Shown here: one piece after another, positions 1 to 7,906 of the stretch
Layout: the number at the start of each line of letters is the position of its first letter
How positions within the stretch are numbered: the stretch's first letter is position 1
Source of the DNA: Clostridia bacterium
GTDB taxonomy: Bacteria > Bacillota_A > Clostridia > Oscillospirales > Acutalibacteraceae
Reading direction: 5' to 3'
NCBI GenBank assembly: GCA_017390825.1
Contig: JAFPAK010000268.1
Location: forward strand, 1 to 10,619
Length of the DNA stretch: 10,619 nt
The notes under the pieces: generated by a model
Databases searched by the model: none
The model's input: only the letters and a program-made list of their open reading frames with translations
Told to the model about the DNA's origin: nothing
Position numbers and translations under genes: made by a program

Positions 1-45
1 GTTGCAGCCTCGGTTGTTGTAGCCTCGGTTGTTGCAGCCTCGGTT
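1..45 (-). repeat. 15-bp tandem repeat encoding TTEAA/TTEAT linker
   Basis: Three 15-bp units (1-15, 16-30, 31-45) differ by one base (GCA versus ACA codon) and degenerate further at 46-57. They stay in frame and encode Thr-Thr-Glu-Ala-Ala/Thr, a flexible linker that may be O-glycosylated. The array may continue beyond the left edge. Confidence 0.9.
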
Positions 46-1259
46 GTTGTGGTTGTGTCTGTATCCTCTTTCTCAACATAAAGCATAAAGGTTACATCTG
101 TACCGAGCATTACATTCTGATAGTTCTCGATCATGAGCTGAACAAAATTATTCTTTGTCCAGTCAACACTTGACATATCAACTTCAGCGGTATATGTTTT
201 GCCAACTGCATACTTAGTATCGCCTGTACTAAAGTTACCGCCCAGATTTACTGATTTGAATGAAGCAACATTTGTGCTTGCATGATCAGTAGAGTAGTTT
301 GTGTTTGTCCAGCACTCATCAAGAGTAAAGTCTACCTTCATCTTGTTGCCTGCTGCAATGATAGCATCCTTATCAAGATGATCTGTATAGAACTGAATCT
401 GATTCTGTGTTGATCTTACATCATCAGGGAACTGAATAGAAATACTGCCGTCTGCATTATTTGTAATTGTAGATTTTGATGTGCAATCAGCACTGCGAGC
501 TTCGAGCTTATAGATGGTATTATCAAATACGCTTACCTTCTTAGTTGTTGAAGCTGTAGTTGGTACTGTTGTAGTTGTCGGTGCTTCTACTTCTTCGCCG
601 TAATACTCTACATTATCGATAAGAAGTGCTGAATAGCCCTCAGTCTCAACCCAGCCAGCAAGCTTTGTAAAGTTCGGGATATCAGCAGCTGTTACGGTTT
701 TTGTTGAACCGTCAGCAAGACTTGTAAGTGTCTGACCAACAAAGCTGAAATATGCAGCATTTGTTGTGTAAGCAGCCTTGTCAAGAATATGATAATATGT
801 TACGCCACCAATAACAGCACCGAAATAAATATTTTCAGTAGTGTATGTTGTAGGCTTCTTGTGAAGATTCACTCTGAGGTCAGTTGCCTTTTCCAACTGT
901 GCTGGAACAAGATCAATTGTTGCAGGTGCTTCGCCTGTTGAAGGTGCACTTGAAGATATATTGGCTTTTGAGTTGTAGAACCAAACTGCCTTCTTGCTGC
1001 CTTCAATGAAGGTAAAGTCTGTTGCCGTGCCTGTATATTGATCAATTTCACGGACACCAATAGTTGTTTTCTGGTCTTTAGCTGTTGTTGCGGTTGTGGT
1101 TACGATATCGCCATGTGAGCCCTCGTTCTCCCAATCGAACATCACATTCCAACCAATGTTTGCAGTTTCTGCTGAAGTCATCATCTGAGCAACCGGCATT
1201 GCTACAAGAAGCATGGCTAAAGCGCAAACTACGCACAAAATTCTTTTTGTGAGTTTCAT
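1..1259 (-). CDS. Secreted Thr-linker protein, two putative beta-sandwich modules (C-terminus off window)
   Basis: The frame is open from the ATG at 1259-1257 to the left edge (419 codons, no stop), so the C-terminus is missing. AAGGAG lies about 8 nt before the ATG. Residues 1-30 are a signal peptide: Lys/Arg at 2-6, a hydrophobic core (ILCVVCALAMLLVAMPVA) and a likely cut after TSA30. Two modules follow. The first (about 31-225) ends in LLIDNVEYYG, a strand typical of carbohydrate-binding jelly-roll modules. A Thr-rich linker (about 227-240) leads to the second (about 241-395), which has no clear motif. The visible end is a TTEAA-type linker encoded by 15-bp repeats. Ruminococcal proteins of this build often end in a dockerin or other anchoring module, which would lie beyond the window. 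No catalytic motif is seen. Exported, probably surface or cellulosome-associated: that role is inferred. It stands apart from trkH, having its own promoter. Confidence 0.8.
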   Translation of the reverse strand, partial: MKLTKRILCVVCALAMLLVAMPVAQMMTSAETANIGWNVMFDWENEGSHGDIVTTTATTAKDQKTTIGVREIDQYTGTATDFTFIEGSKKAVWFYNSKANISSSAPSTGEAPATIDLVPAQLEKATDLRVNLHKKPTTYTTENIYFGAVIGGVTYYHILDKAAYTTNAAYFSFVGQTLTSLADGSTKTVTAADIPNFTKLAGWVETEGYSALLIDNVEYYGEEVEAPTTTTVPTTASTTKKVSVFDNTIYKLEARSADCTSKSTITNNADGSISIQFPDDVRSTQNQIQFYTDHLDKDAIIAAGNKMKVDFTLDECWTNTNYSTDHASTNVASFKSVNLGGNFSTGDTKYAVGKTYTAEVDMSSVDWTKNNFVQLMIENYQNVMLGTDVTFMLYVEKEDTDTTTTTEAATTEATTTEAA

Positions 1260-1298
1260 AATTTTTTCTCCTTTTTTTAAAATATTTTGGGTAAATTC

Positions 1299-1327
1299 AT
1301 TATATCGTTAATTTGCACACAATTCCA
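1299..1327 (-). promoter_or_regulatory. Promoter of the secreted-protein gene
   Basis: On the minus strand a perfect TATAAT (1304-1299) lies 40 nt before the ATG. The -35 at 17-bp spacing (TGGAAT, 1327-1322) matches the consensus poorly, so the promoter may be weak or activated. Confidence 0.5.
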
Positions 1328-1381
1328 TTGTAAAAGATGAAAATATTTGTTGCAAAAAATAACTGAATGTGTTTAGTGCAT

Positions 1382-1436
1382 AAAAAAGATACCTATAGTC
1401 TCGCCTTCCTCAAAGAGGATGACGCCATAGGTATCT
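1382..1436 (-). terminator. Intrinsic terminator after trkH
   Basis: On the minus strand AGATACCTAT (1436-1427) pairs with ATAGGTATCT (1396-1387) and is followed by six T residues (1387-1382). A nested TCCTC-TTT-GAGGA hairpin sits in the loop. The stem begins about 14 nt after the trkH stop. Confidence 0.85.
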
Positions 1437-1449
1437 CAAAAATTAGATC

Positions 1450-2913
1450 TTATTTAGTTCTGTGCAAATGTCTTCTCCAGGTGCTTGGCATAAGCAGTAT
1501 CAGCATTGGGAAAAGCTCAAGTCTGCCAAACAGCATATCGAAAGTCAACACAATTTTCGACATTGGTGAGAAGATAGAGAAGTTCCCTGAAGGGCCTATA
1601 TCACCAAGTCCCGGACCTATATTGTTTACTGTAGCAATGACAGAGGTGATGGTTGTTGAAGTGTCGTGATTATCAAGCGAAATGAGCAATATTGATATCA
1701 CAATTATAGATATATATACAATAAGATAAACGCAAACAGCGTTTGCATTTTCCTTTTGTACCTTTTTACCATTTAACTTAATAGCCTGAACGGTATGCGG
1801 ATGCAGCGCCCTTCTTACCTCAATAACAGCGGATTTTAAAAGTATAAGAACTCTAGAAACCTTAAGTCCTCCTCCGGTCGAACCTGCGCATGCTCCGGTC
1901 ATCATTAGCAATATCAATATCACTTTACTGAATTCAGGCCACAAATTAAAATCTTCTGTGCAATAACCAGTAGTCGTTATAAGCGATACAACAGAAAAGG
2001 CAACATGATGCAGTGTTTTAAAAACCGAGCCCGCTCCCTTGCCGACATACAAGACATTTGCAGTAATAAGCGTTATGGCGCTTAAAATAATACCGATATA
2101 GAATTTCAATTCGCTATTTGAAAATGCCGCCTTAAACCGCTTGCGAAGGAGCAGAAAATACAACGAGAAATTAATGCCGAACAACGCCATAAATACTGTT
2201 GTAACGCCCTGTAGATACATACTGTATCCCGCAAGCGAAGTGTTTTTGATAGCAAAACCACCGGTTCCCGCAGTACCAATGGCAAGGCAAACTGCATCAA
2301 ACACCGGCATTCCGCCAAATATATAAAATATAAATTGAAGCACCGTAAGTGCAAGATAAATTCCGTACAGTATAGCGCTTGATGTACGCATCTTAGGAAC
2401 CATTTTTGATACAGTTGGTCCAGGGCTTTCGGCACGCAGAAGATGTATGCTCTGACCGCCCGACTGCGGCAACAATGCCAGCAGAAAAACAAGTATTCCC
2501 ATACCGCCGAGCCAATGTGTAAAGCTGCGCCAGAATACCATACAGTGGCTCAAGGCCTCAACATCATTAAGGATGCTTGCACCGGTAGTCGTATAACCGG
2601 AAACCGTTTCAAACACCGCATCGAGATAATTCGGTATCTCACCCGACAATGTAAACGGTACAGCACCGATAAGCGAAAGAATTATCCAGCTTAAAGAAAC
2701 AATTACAAATCCCTCTTTAGCAGATATATGATTATTATCTGTTTTTATCAGCCTTGACAATAGACCAACGCCTATTGACAAAGCAGCGGACGGTATAAAG
2801 CATAGTCCGCTTTCTTCTTTATAGATCAGCGCAACTATCATCGGCAATGTCATAAATACGCCGCCGAGAATTACAACTGTACCGAGAATTTTTAAAATCA
2901 TGCGTTTATTCAT
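1450..2913 (-). CDS. trkH: TrkH-type potassium transporter, membrane subunit
   Basis: Integral membrane pore subunit of the Trk/Ktr K+ uptake system; it works with the cytoplasmic TrkA regulator. The 487 residues match the usual TrkH length and show about ten hydrophobic helices in the four M1-P-M2 repeats of the superfamily. The four selectivity-filter loops are visible: SGYTTTGAS (105-113), GTAGTGGF (213-220), TTTGY (313-317) and STGGG (345-349), each with the K+-coordinating glycine. The cytosolic stretch HPHTVQAIKLNGK after the fourth loop is also typical of TrkH. The ATG is 5 nt after the trkA stop, and AAAGGA in the 3' end of trkA serves as ribosome site, so the two are translationally linked. 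A terminator follows directly. KtrB is the alternative name, but length and loop context favour TrkH. Confidence 0.95.
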   Translation of the reverse strand: MNKRMILKILGTVVILGGVFMTLPMIVALIYKEESGLCFIPSAALSIGVGLLSRLIKTDNNHISAKEGFVIVSLSWIILSLIGAVPFTLSGEIPNYLDAVFETVSGYTTTGASILNDVEALSHCMVFWRSFTHWLGGMGILVFLLALLPQSGGQSIHLLRAESPGPTVSKMVPKMRTSSAILYGIYLALTVLQFIFYIFGGMPVFDAVCLAIGTAGTGGFAIKNTSLAGYSMYLQGVTTVFMALFGINFSLYFLLLRKRFKAAFSNSELKFYIGIILSAITLITANVLYVGKGAGSVFKTLHHVAFSVVSLITTTGYCTEDFNLWPEFSKVILILLMMTGACAGSTGGGLKVSRVLILLKSAVIEVRRALHPHTVQAIKLNGKKVQKENANAVCVYLIVYISIIVISILLISLDNHDTSTTITSVIATVNNIGPGLGDIGPSGNFSIFSPMSKIVLTFDMLFGRLELFPMLILLMPSTWRRHLHRTK

Positions 2914-2918
2914 GATGC

Positions 2919-4283
2919 TTATCCTTTGTTTTCAAGAATATCGTCAAGATCGTTAAGACCTGTGTTAGTTGTTACAACAATGACTGTGTCGCCGAGCCGT
3001 ATCTCATCGTTACCTCTCGGAGTAATGATCTTCCCGCCTCTGTTGATGGTGGCTATAAGCAGGTTTTTGCGTAATGTAAGCTCACACAGCGGTATGTTAC
3101 ACACTTTAGACTCAACATTCACACGGAACTCAAGTGCTTCCGCCTTGCCATCAACTATTTGGTGCAGAGTTTCTACATTTGAACCTACTGAATTCTGAAG
3201 CGCGCGGACATATCTGCATACCGTTTCGGCAGCGATAAGGCACGGATAGACAACGCTGGATAACTCAAGCGATGCAACGATATCGGTAAATGAAAGACGG
3301 TTTACCTTGGTTATAACCTTTGCATCCGACTGCTTTTCGGCATATAGGCTCATAAGTATATTTTCCTCATCAACACCGGTGAGGGATACCACCGCATCGG
3401 TCTGTGTTATCCCCTCTTCAAGCAATAGCTGACGGTCAGTACCGTCACCGTGAATGATAGTAGCCTCCGGAAGTGCGTCTGCAAGCAGCTCACAGGTGGC
3501 AGGATTATTTTCTATTATCTTTACGGAAACGCCGAGATCAAGCATTATATTTGCAATATAATACGCAATCTTTCCGCCGCCGACAAGCATAAGACGACGC
3601 ACGGGAGCTGCATTGATATGTGCGTGCTTGAAAAACGCATAAGCATCCTTCGGCTTTGCAATAACACTTATAAGATCGCCTGCCTGTAAGCGGAAATTAC
3701 CTGAAGGGATATACACCTCATTTTCGCCTCGCTCGACCGCACATACAAGCATCTTGGTTTCCTTTGTACCAAGTTCGACAAGAGATATACCGTCGAGCGC
3801 AGAATCAGTAGCAACACGCACCTTTAAAAGTTCGACTCTGCCCTTTGCAAAGGTGTCGATCTTAACCGCCGCCGGAACACGCAGTATTCGTGTCATTTCA
3901 ACAGCGGTCGCCATTTCAGGGTTGAATGCCATACTGAGCCCGAGATCCTTTTTAATAAGTTGTATTTCACGGTTGAATTCAGAATTTCCCACACGGGCTA
4001 TGGTATGCCTTGCACCGAGCTTTTTGGCGATAAGGCAACAGAGCAGATTAAGCTCGTCCGACGGTGTAGCGGCAATAAGCAGATTGGCGGTATCAACTCC
4101 TGCCTCGGTAAGCACCTCATAAGTAGAGCCGTTTCCTTGTATCGCCATAATATCAAATCGCTCTCCGATCTGATTAACACGATCTTCACGATTATCGATA
4201 ACGGTTATATCATGTCCCTCACGGCACAGCTTTTCAGCAATTACGGTGCCGATCTTACCGGCGCCTACAATAATTATTTTCAT
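2919..4283 (-). CDS. trkA: TrkA, NAD-binding regulatory subunit of Trk potassium uptake
   Basis: Cytoplasmic peripheral protein that gates TrkH in response to nucleotides. The 454 residues hold two tandem RCK units, as in full-length TrkA. The first Rossmann fold has GAGKIG (7-12) and the acidic end of strand 2 in TVID (27-30); the second has GGGKIA (235-240). Each is followed by an RCK_C-like segment (about 140-215 and 370-450). Start choice: the frame can be extended to a TTG at 4298, adding MRGER, but the ATG at 4283-4281 has GAGG 7 nt upstream and gives the standard N-terminus MKIIIVGAGKIG. First gene of the trkA-trkH operon. Confidence 0.95.
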   Translation of the reverse strand: MKIIIVGAGKIGTVIAEKLCREGHDITVIDNREDRVNQIGERFDIMAIQGNGSTYEVLTEAGVDTANLLIAATPSDELNLLCCLIAKKLGARHTIARVGNSEFNREIQLIKKDLGLSMAFNPEMATAVEMTRILRVPAAVKIDTFAKGRVELLKVRVATDSALDGISLVELGTKETKMLVCAVERGENEVYIPSGNFRLQAGDLISVIAKPKDAYAFFKHAHINAAPVRRLMLVGGGKIAYYIANIMLDLGVSVKIIENNPATCELLADALPEATIIHGDGTDRQLLLEEGITQTDAVVSLTGVDEENILMSLYAEKQSDAKVITKVNRLSFTDIVASLELSSVVYPCLIAAETVCRYVRALQNSVGSNVETLHQIVDGKAEALEFRVNVESKVCNIPLCELTLRKNLLIATINRGGKIITPRGNDEIRLGDTVIVVTTNTGLNDLDDILENKG

Positions 4284-4328
4284 TCTTTCGCCTCGCAAAA
4301 AGTATATGATTATACTGTATATTTATTT

Positions 4329-4357
4329 ATAATACCACAATAAAACAAAAAATACAA
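4329..4357 (-). promoter_or_regulatory. Promoter of trkA-trkH
   Basis: On the minus strand TTGTAT (4357-4352), a 17-bp spacer and TATTAT (4334-4329), 46 nt before the trkA ATG. A perfect TATAAT also lies at 4314-4309 without a good -35 and could be an alternative start point. Confidence 0.55.
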
Positions 4358-4367
4358 CTGCTTAAAC

Positions 4368-4401
4368 AAAAAAACCGACAATAAGGTGTTGTTCTTATCG
4401 G
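4368..4401 (-). terminator. Probable terminator between degV and trkA
   Basis: On the minus strand CCGATAAG pairs with CTTA...TCGG (three-base bulge) and seven T residues follow (4374-4368). It would stop transcripts arriving from the upstream degV gene before the trkA promoter. Confidence 0.5.
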
Positions 4402-4469
4402 ATAATTGAAAAAATAAATCTTTCATTTCTTGCGAAGCAAATAACACTCGTCGTTATGCAAATAGAGTT

Positions 4470-4498
4470 GGCGTGATGTCCGTTAAGGACATCACGCC
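4470..4498 (-). terminator. Perfect 12-bp hairpin after degV (terminator-like, no U tract)
   Basis: GGCGTGATGTCC (4470-4481) and GGACATCACGCC (4487-4498) are perfect inverse complements around a 5-nt loop, 26 nt past the degV stop. The minus-strand sequence after it (AACTCTATTTGC) is a poor U tract, so it may protect the mRNA 3' end or act with the terminator at 4368-4401. Confidence 0.5.
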
Positions 4499-4524
4499 AT
4501 GGATTTTCGGTTTTTATTTATATT

Positions 4525-5388
4525 TTATCTCTTATCTGCGATAAAGAATAATGCAAGTGTTCCGGGGCCTGAATGAGCGCCGATAACAGGGCCTACATAT
4601 CCTATGATAACTTCTTTTACACCAAGCTCATTTTTTACTCTTTCGGCAAGGTACTGAGCATCCTCATGACAATCGCCATGACTGATAAATACAGTATCGT
4701 TCTCACCAGGAACAGCAGTTTCCTTCATACGATCAAACAATGCATCAATAGAGTTCTTTCTTCCTCTTGTTTTCGACATGCTGATAAGCTTGCCGTTATC
4801 GTCAACATGAAGCACCGGCTTTATTCCGAGCGCAGTACCTATCAGCGCAGTTGTTGCTGATACACGGCCGCCACGCTTTAAGAAAAACAGATCGTCAACC
4901 GTAAACCAATGGGCAAGTTTGAGCTTTATGCTTTCAAGATAATTTCTTACTTCATCAATATCAGCGCCCCGGTCCTTTTTCATAGCAGCAAGATATACCA
5001 ACATACCCTGACCGAGAGAAGCTGCGAGAGTATCAACGATATAGATCTTGTTGTCGGGATACTTTTCGGAAAGCTCGTTAGCGGCAATCATTGCATTCTG
5101 CGTAGTTGCGCTGAGCCCTGATGAAAATCCGATATAAAGAATATCCTTATCCTGCTTTAAAACCTCTTCAAATCTGCCTTCAATAGTATCAAAATTAACG
5201 GCAGAGGTTTTAGAACCGCTCTTATTACGCAACATATCGTAAAAATCTTTAATAGTACCGCTCTCTCCCAACTTATAAGGCTTATCATCAACAAATGCTT
5301 CAAGTTCAATAACGCTTATACCGCATTTTTCAATAAGCTCGTCAGTAAGATCACAACCGCTGTCGGTAAAAAGGCAATATTCTCTCAT
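4525..5388 (-). CDS. DegV family fatty-acid-binding protein (FakB-like), copy A
   Basis: DegV proteins are cytoplasmic two-domain proteins that hold one fatty acid. FakB members present it to the kinase FakA for phosphorylation and entry into phospholipid synthesis. Family marks: TDS at 8-10, TSAVN (61-65), FSSGLSATTQ (88-97), VDT (118-120), the RGGR segment of FFLKRGGRVS with GIKPVL after it, and GPVIGAHSGPGTLALFF at the C-terminus. 287 aa is normal. Start choice: GTG at 5397 is in frame, but AAGGA lies only 3 nt before it; the ATG at 5388-5386 has GGTGA 5 nt upstream and gives the usual MREYCLFTDS start. No FakA gene is in the window. It has its own strong promoter and lies 136 bp downstream of a second degV. 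Confidence 0.92.
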   Translation of the reverse strand: MREYCLFTDSGCDLTDELIEKCGISVIELEAFVDDKPYKLGESGTIKDFYDMLRNKSGSKTSAVNFDTIEGRFEEVLKQDKDILYIGFSSGLSATTQNAMIAANELSEKYPDNKIYIVDTLAASLGQGMLVYLAAMKKDRGADIDEVRNYLESIKLKLAHWFTVDDLFFLKRGGRVSATTALIGTALGIKPVLHVDDNGKLISMSKTRGRKNSIDALFDRMKETAVPGENDTVFISHGDCHEDAQYLAERVKNELGVKEVIIGYVGPVIGAHSGPGTLALFFIADKR

Positions 5389-5412
5389 ATCATTCACCAG
5401 TCCTTAATTTAT

Positions 5413-5453
5413 ATGACAAAAATAGTAAACCAATATTTTGATAATTTTGTCAT
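5413..5453. promoter_or_regulatory. 9-bp inverted repeat in the degV A leader
   Basis: ATGACAAAA (5413-5421) and TTTTGTCAT (5445-5453) are exact inverse complements 23 nt apart, between the predicted start point (about 5462) and the ribosome site. It may be an mRNA hairpin or an operator; it does not resemble the FapR box as I recall it. Confidence 0.4.
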
Positions 5454-5468
5454 CTCGTTTTCAAAACT

Positions 5469-5497
5469 ATCTTATCATATTTTCAACACCTTGTCAA
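5469..5497 (-). promoter_or_regulatory. Strong promoter of degV A
   Basis: On the minus strand a perfect TTGACA (5497-5492), a 17-bp spacer and TAAGAT (5474-5469). The predicted leader is about 74 nt. It lies only about 30 nt past the stop of the upstream degV gene, with no terminator between them, so read-through is also likely. Confidence 0.8.
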
Positions 5498-5524
5498 GCA
5501 GTATTGGTAAATAAATAGTAGTTA

Positions 5525-6376
5525 TTATTTCTCGGATACTATCAATCCAACAACCTTAGGACCTGCATTCGCCGCTATTGCTGCTCCGATACGGAAGGAA
5601 TACGCCGGCTCTTTTCCAAATGCTTCTGTAGCCTTTTCGATTATTTCATCACGCAGCTCAATATCACTTCCGTAAACCACGCAGTAATCAGCATTCGTAT
5701 CAGCAGTAGCCATTGTATGCTTGATTATTGCGGGAATAACATTTTTATCTCCTCTTGTTTTATCGTGAGTTACGATCTTATGGTCGCATATACGCATTAT
5801 TGGCTTTAAGCCGAGCGCATCTCCCACAAACGCAGCAGCAGACGGAATTCTGCCGGATTTGCGTGCAAACTTCAATGTATAAAGCCCGAAATACACAGCC
5901 GTTTTATCAAGCCAGCCTTTAATAAACTCAACTATTTTATCTGCATTTTCCCCATTATTACGCATTTTTGCACCCTCAATAACAGCATATCCGTACATAC
6001 CCGTATATCCTTTTGAATCGATGCAATAGATGTTTATATCTGAATTATTCTCTTTAAATTTCTCAGCAGCAAATACAGCATTATTATAGGTTGCCGAGCC
6101 CTCACTGTTTATAAGCGTAACTATCAGATCGGTGTAGCCGTCAGCGGCATACTTCTCAAAAAGCTGTGAAAAGTCAAACATCGTTATCTGTGATGTTGTG
6201 GGTATGCCCTCGGCTGCCTCCATTTTCTCATACAATGCCTCATCCACAAGCTCTGTACCGAGGAAGCTTTCACCATCAATAGTAAATTTGAACGGAATTA
6301 CATCAATATTATATCTTTCAGCATCGAGAATGCTTATATCGCTTGCAGAGTCGGTTATCAAAGCAATTTTACTCAT
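5525..6376 (-). CDS. DegV family fatty-acid-binding protein, copy B (diverged ligand loop)
   Basis: 283 aa, normal DegV length. It shows TDS (8-10), TTSQ (60-63), the R-x-SGR version of the central motif (FARKSGRIPS) with GLKPIM after it, the TRGDKN segment, and GAAIAANAGPKVVGLIV at the C-terminus. Where copy A has FSSGLSATTQ this protein has INSEGSATYN (89-98), so the loop that closes over the lipid carboxylate differs. The two are clearly diverged paralogues and may bind different acyl chains (inference from multiple FakB proteins in other Firmicutes). The ATG at 6376-6374 is preceded by AGGTAGGTAG, a weak to moderate ribosome site. It has its own promoter and lies downstream of the MocR-type gene on the same strand. 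Confidence 0.9.
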   Translation of the reverse strand: MSKIALITDSASDISILDAERYNIDVIPFKFTIDGESFLGTELVDEALYEKMEAAEGIPTTSQITMFDFSQLFEKYAADGYTDLIVTLINSEGSATYNNAVFAAEKFKENNSDINIYCIDSKGYTGMYGYAVIEGAKMRNNGENADKIVEFIKGWLDKTAVYFGLYTLKFARKSGRIPSAAAFVGDALGLKPIMRICDHKIVTHDKTRGDKNVIPAIIKHTMATADTNADYCVVYGSDIELRDEIIEKATEAFGKEPAYSFRIGAAIAANAGPKVVGLIVSEK

Positions 6377-6414
6377 TTATACTACCTACCTTTTATGATT
6401 CATTTTACCCTTGT

Positions 6415-6443
6415 ATTCTAACATAATATCCATCCTTCGTCAA
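6415..6443 (-). promoter_or_regulatory. Promoter of degV B
   Basis: On the minus strand TTGACG (6443-6438), a 17-bp spacer and TAGAAT (6420-6415). It lies immediately after the mocR-type stop codon and gives a leader of about 32 nt. Confidence 0.75.
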
Positions 6444-6449
6444 CAATTA

Positions 6450-7832
6450 TTAGATGATACATTCTGCTAAAATTCGGCAAATTTCTTTGATAATATTCTC
6501 ATTTATGCCTGAATAACTGACAACCAATGTGCCTGTGCGATTTTCTCTGTTATGAAAGTAGTCGGACAGGCATTTCACCTTAACATCACACCTCAACAGT
6601 CTTTCCTTGATATCATCATCCGAAAGCGCAGTTTTTAGCTCAAGCAGAAAATGCAGCCCGCTATTTTCACCGCAAATTCGTATATTGTCACCAAACTGTA
6701 TTTTTAGTTCATCTATAAGCGTATCACGCAGACGGCGATAATGCTTTTTTGTGCGGTTGATATGCTTTTCAAAATAACCTTCACTGATAAAGCTAGCCAG
6801 AGTATACTGCTCAAATGTCGGCACAGGGCAGGAATACATCTTGGTAGCTATGATAAAGTCCTTTGCTATACACCTTGGCAACACCATATATGATATACGC
6901 ATTGAGGGACACATCGTTTTAGTAAACGAATTCATATATATAACATTCTCGCCGCCGTCCATGCTTTGCAGTGTCGGCAATGGTCTGCCTGAAAAACGGA
7001 ACTCGCTGTCATAATCGTCCTCAATTATAAATCTGCCGGTCTTTTCCCTTGCCCATTCAAGTATTTTACGGCGGCGTGAAATCGATGTAACGATTCCGGT
7101 CGGGAAATGGTGAGATGGCGAAATATGCAGAATATTCGCATCGCACCGCTCAAGCTCCTGCGGCACGATACCGTCATCATCCATACTTATATATGTAACC
7201 TCAGCGCCATTTGAACGATACACATTTGCTATTTTTTCGTATCCGGGATCCTCGACCGCATAGTGGTTTTGTATGCCGAAATACTGAACAAGTATGCTGT
7301 AAAAATATTCAGTTCCTGCACCGATGATTATCTGCTCCGGTAAAACATTCATTCCACGAAAATCAAGCAGGTATTCACATATCGCACGACGCAGAATATA
7401 CGCACCGCCGCTTTGAGTTTTTCGAACAAGCTCATCACGGAAATCAAGCATAACAGAACGCATCAGTCTACTCCATACCGTGAAAGGAAACAGATCGGGA
7501 TTGATGCTGCCGGAAGAAATATCACACTTGTATTTGTGTGGCTTCTCATCGTCATAATAGATCTCGGTATGTGTAAAATCAGACGGCGAAAAAACCTTTT
7601 CGGCGAAATATCCGCTTTTTTCAACACTGTATATATATCCCTCATCCGCAAGCTGTGCATATGCGTGCTCTACCGTAACCTTGCTGATGCCGAGATGTGT
7701 ACACAGCACCCGTTTCGACGGCAGCTTTTCTCCCGACTTTATCTTGCCGTTTATAATATCTGTCTTAATATTACGATATAGCTGTTCATAAAGCGGAATT
7801 TTATTTTTTTCATTCATAGTATATGTAAGCAT
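6450..7832 (-). CDS. MocR/PdxR-type transcriptional regulator (GntR helix-turn-helix fused to aminotransferase fold)
   Basis: 460 aa, normal for MocR. Residues about 10-77 are a GntR winged helix: PLYEQLYRNIK, SGEKLPSKR and GISKVTVEHAYAQL. Residues about 105-460 are a fold-type I aminotransferase domain with the MocR signature SPSHHFPTG (238-246), EDDYDSEF (271-278) carrying the aspartate that contacts the PLP ring nitrogen, and the Schiff-base lysine K305 in SFTKT. MocR proteins use PLP or a PLP adduct as effector rather than catalysing transamination. The start MLTY at 7832 fits the family, although its ribosome site is weak (GAG 10 nt upstream). It is divergent from the ECF S-component gene, with shared operator-like sequence between them, which suggests a PdxR-like regulator of vitamin B6 uptake. 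That role is inferred; other MocR effectors are possible. Confidence 0.9.
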   Translation of the reverse strand: MLTYTMNEKNKIPLYEQLYRNIKTDIINGKIKSGEKLPSKRVLCTHLGISKVTVEHAYAQLADEGYIYSVEKSGYFAEKVFSPSDFTHTEIYYDDEKPHKYKCDISSGSINPDLFPFTVWSRLMRSVMLDFRDELVRKTQSGGAYILRRAICEYLLDFRGMNVLPEQIIIGAGTEYFYSILVQYFGIQNHYAVEDPGYEKIANVYRSNGAEVTYISMDDDGIVPQELERCDANILHISPSHHFPTGIVTSISRRRKILEWAREKTGRFIIEDDYDSEFRFSGRPLPTLQSMDGGENVIYMNSFTKTMCPSMRISYMVLPRCIAKDFIIATKMYSCPVPTFEQYTLASFISEGYFEKHINRTKKHYRRLRDTLIDELKIQFGDNIRICGENSGLHFLLELKTALSDDDIKERLLRCDVKVKCLSDYFHNRENRTGTLVVSYSGINENIIKEICRILAECII

Positions 7833-7848
7833 AGTTGAATTCTCAATC

Positions 7849-7892
7849 TGGCATTATAAAATTATATTAATTTGGTCATTGCGATAATGCCA
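7849..7892. promoter_or_regulatory. Candidate MocR operator: 9-bp inverted repeat
   Basis: TGGCATTAT (7849-7857) and ATAATGCCA (7884-7892) are perfect inverse complements with equal-edge spacing of 35 bp. The left half contains most of the minus-strand -10 TATAAT of the mocR-type gene (7858-7853); the right half lies just after the -35 of the S-component promoter. GabR, a characterised MocR protein, uses two half-sites about 34 bp apart, in direct rather than inverted orientation. Confidence 0.55.
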
Positions 7893-7906
7893 CTTGTTAT
7901 TATAAT
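7879..7906 (+). promoter_or_regulatory. Promoter of the ECF S-component gene
   Basis: TTGCGA (7879-7884), a 16-bp spacer and a perfect TATAAT (7901-7906). The predicted leader is about 32 nt with AAGGTGA ahead of the ATG. The right half of the inverted repeat fills the start of the spacer, so a bound regulator would block polymerase. Confidence 0.7.

Noticed and set aside
1..57. CRISPR-like repeat at the left edge
   Set aside because: The 15-bp units are contiguous without spacers, in frame, and encode a Thr-rich linker.
869..1060. 63-residue minus-strand frame inside the secreted-protein gene
   Set aside because: It lies in another frame of a continuous open gene with signal peptide, promoter and ribosome site.
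2106..2694. Frames overlapping trkH on both strands
   Set aside because: They are shadows of trkH, whose membrane helices and four selectivity loops are intact.
7413..7781. 122-residue plus-strand frame antisense to the mocR-type gene
   Set aside because: No ribosome site, promoter or recognisable composition. The minus-strand frame has complete GntR and aminotransferase motifs.
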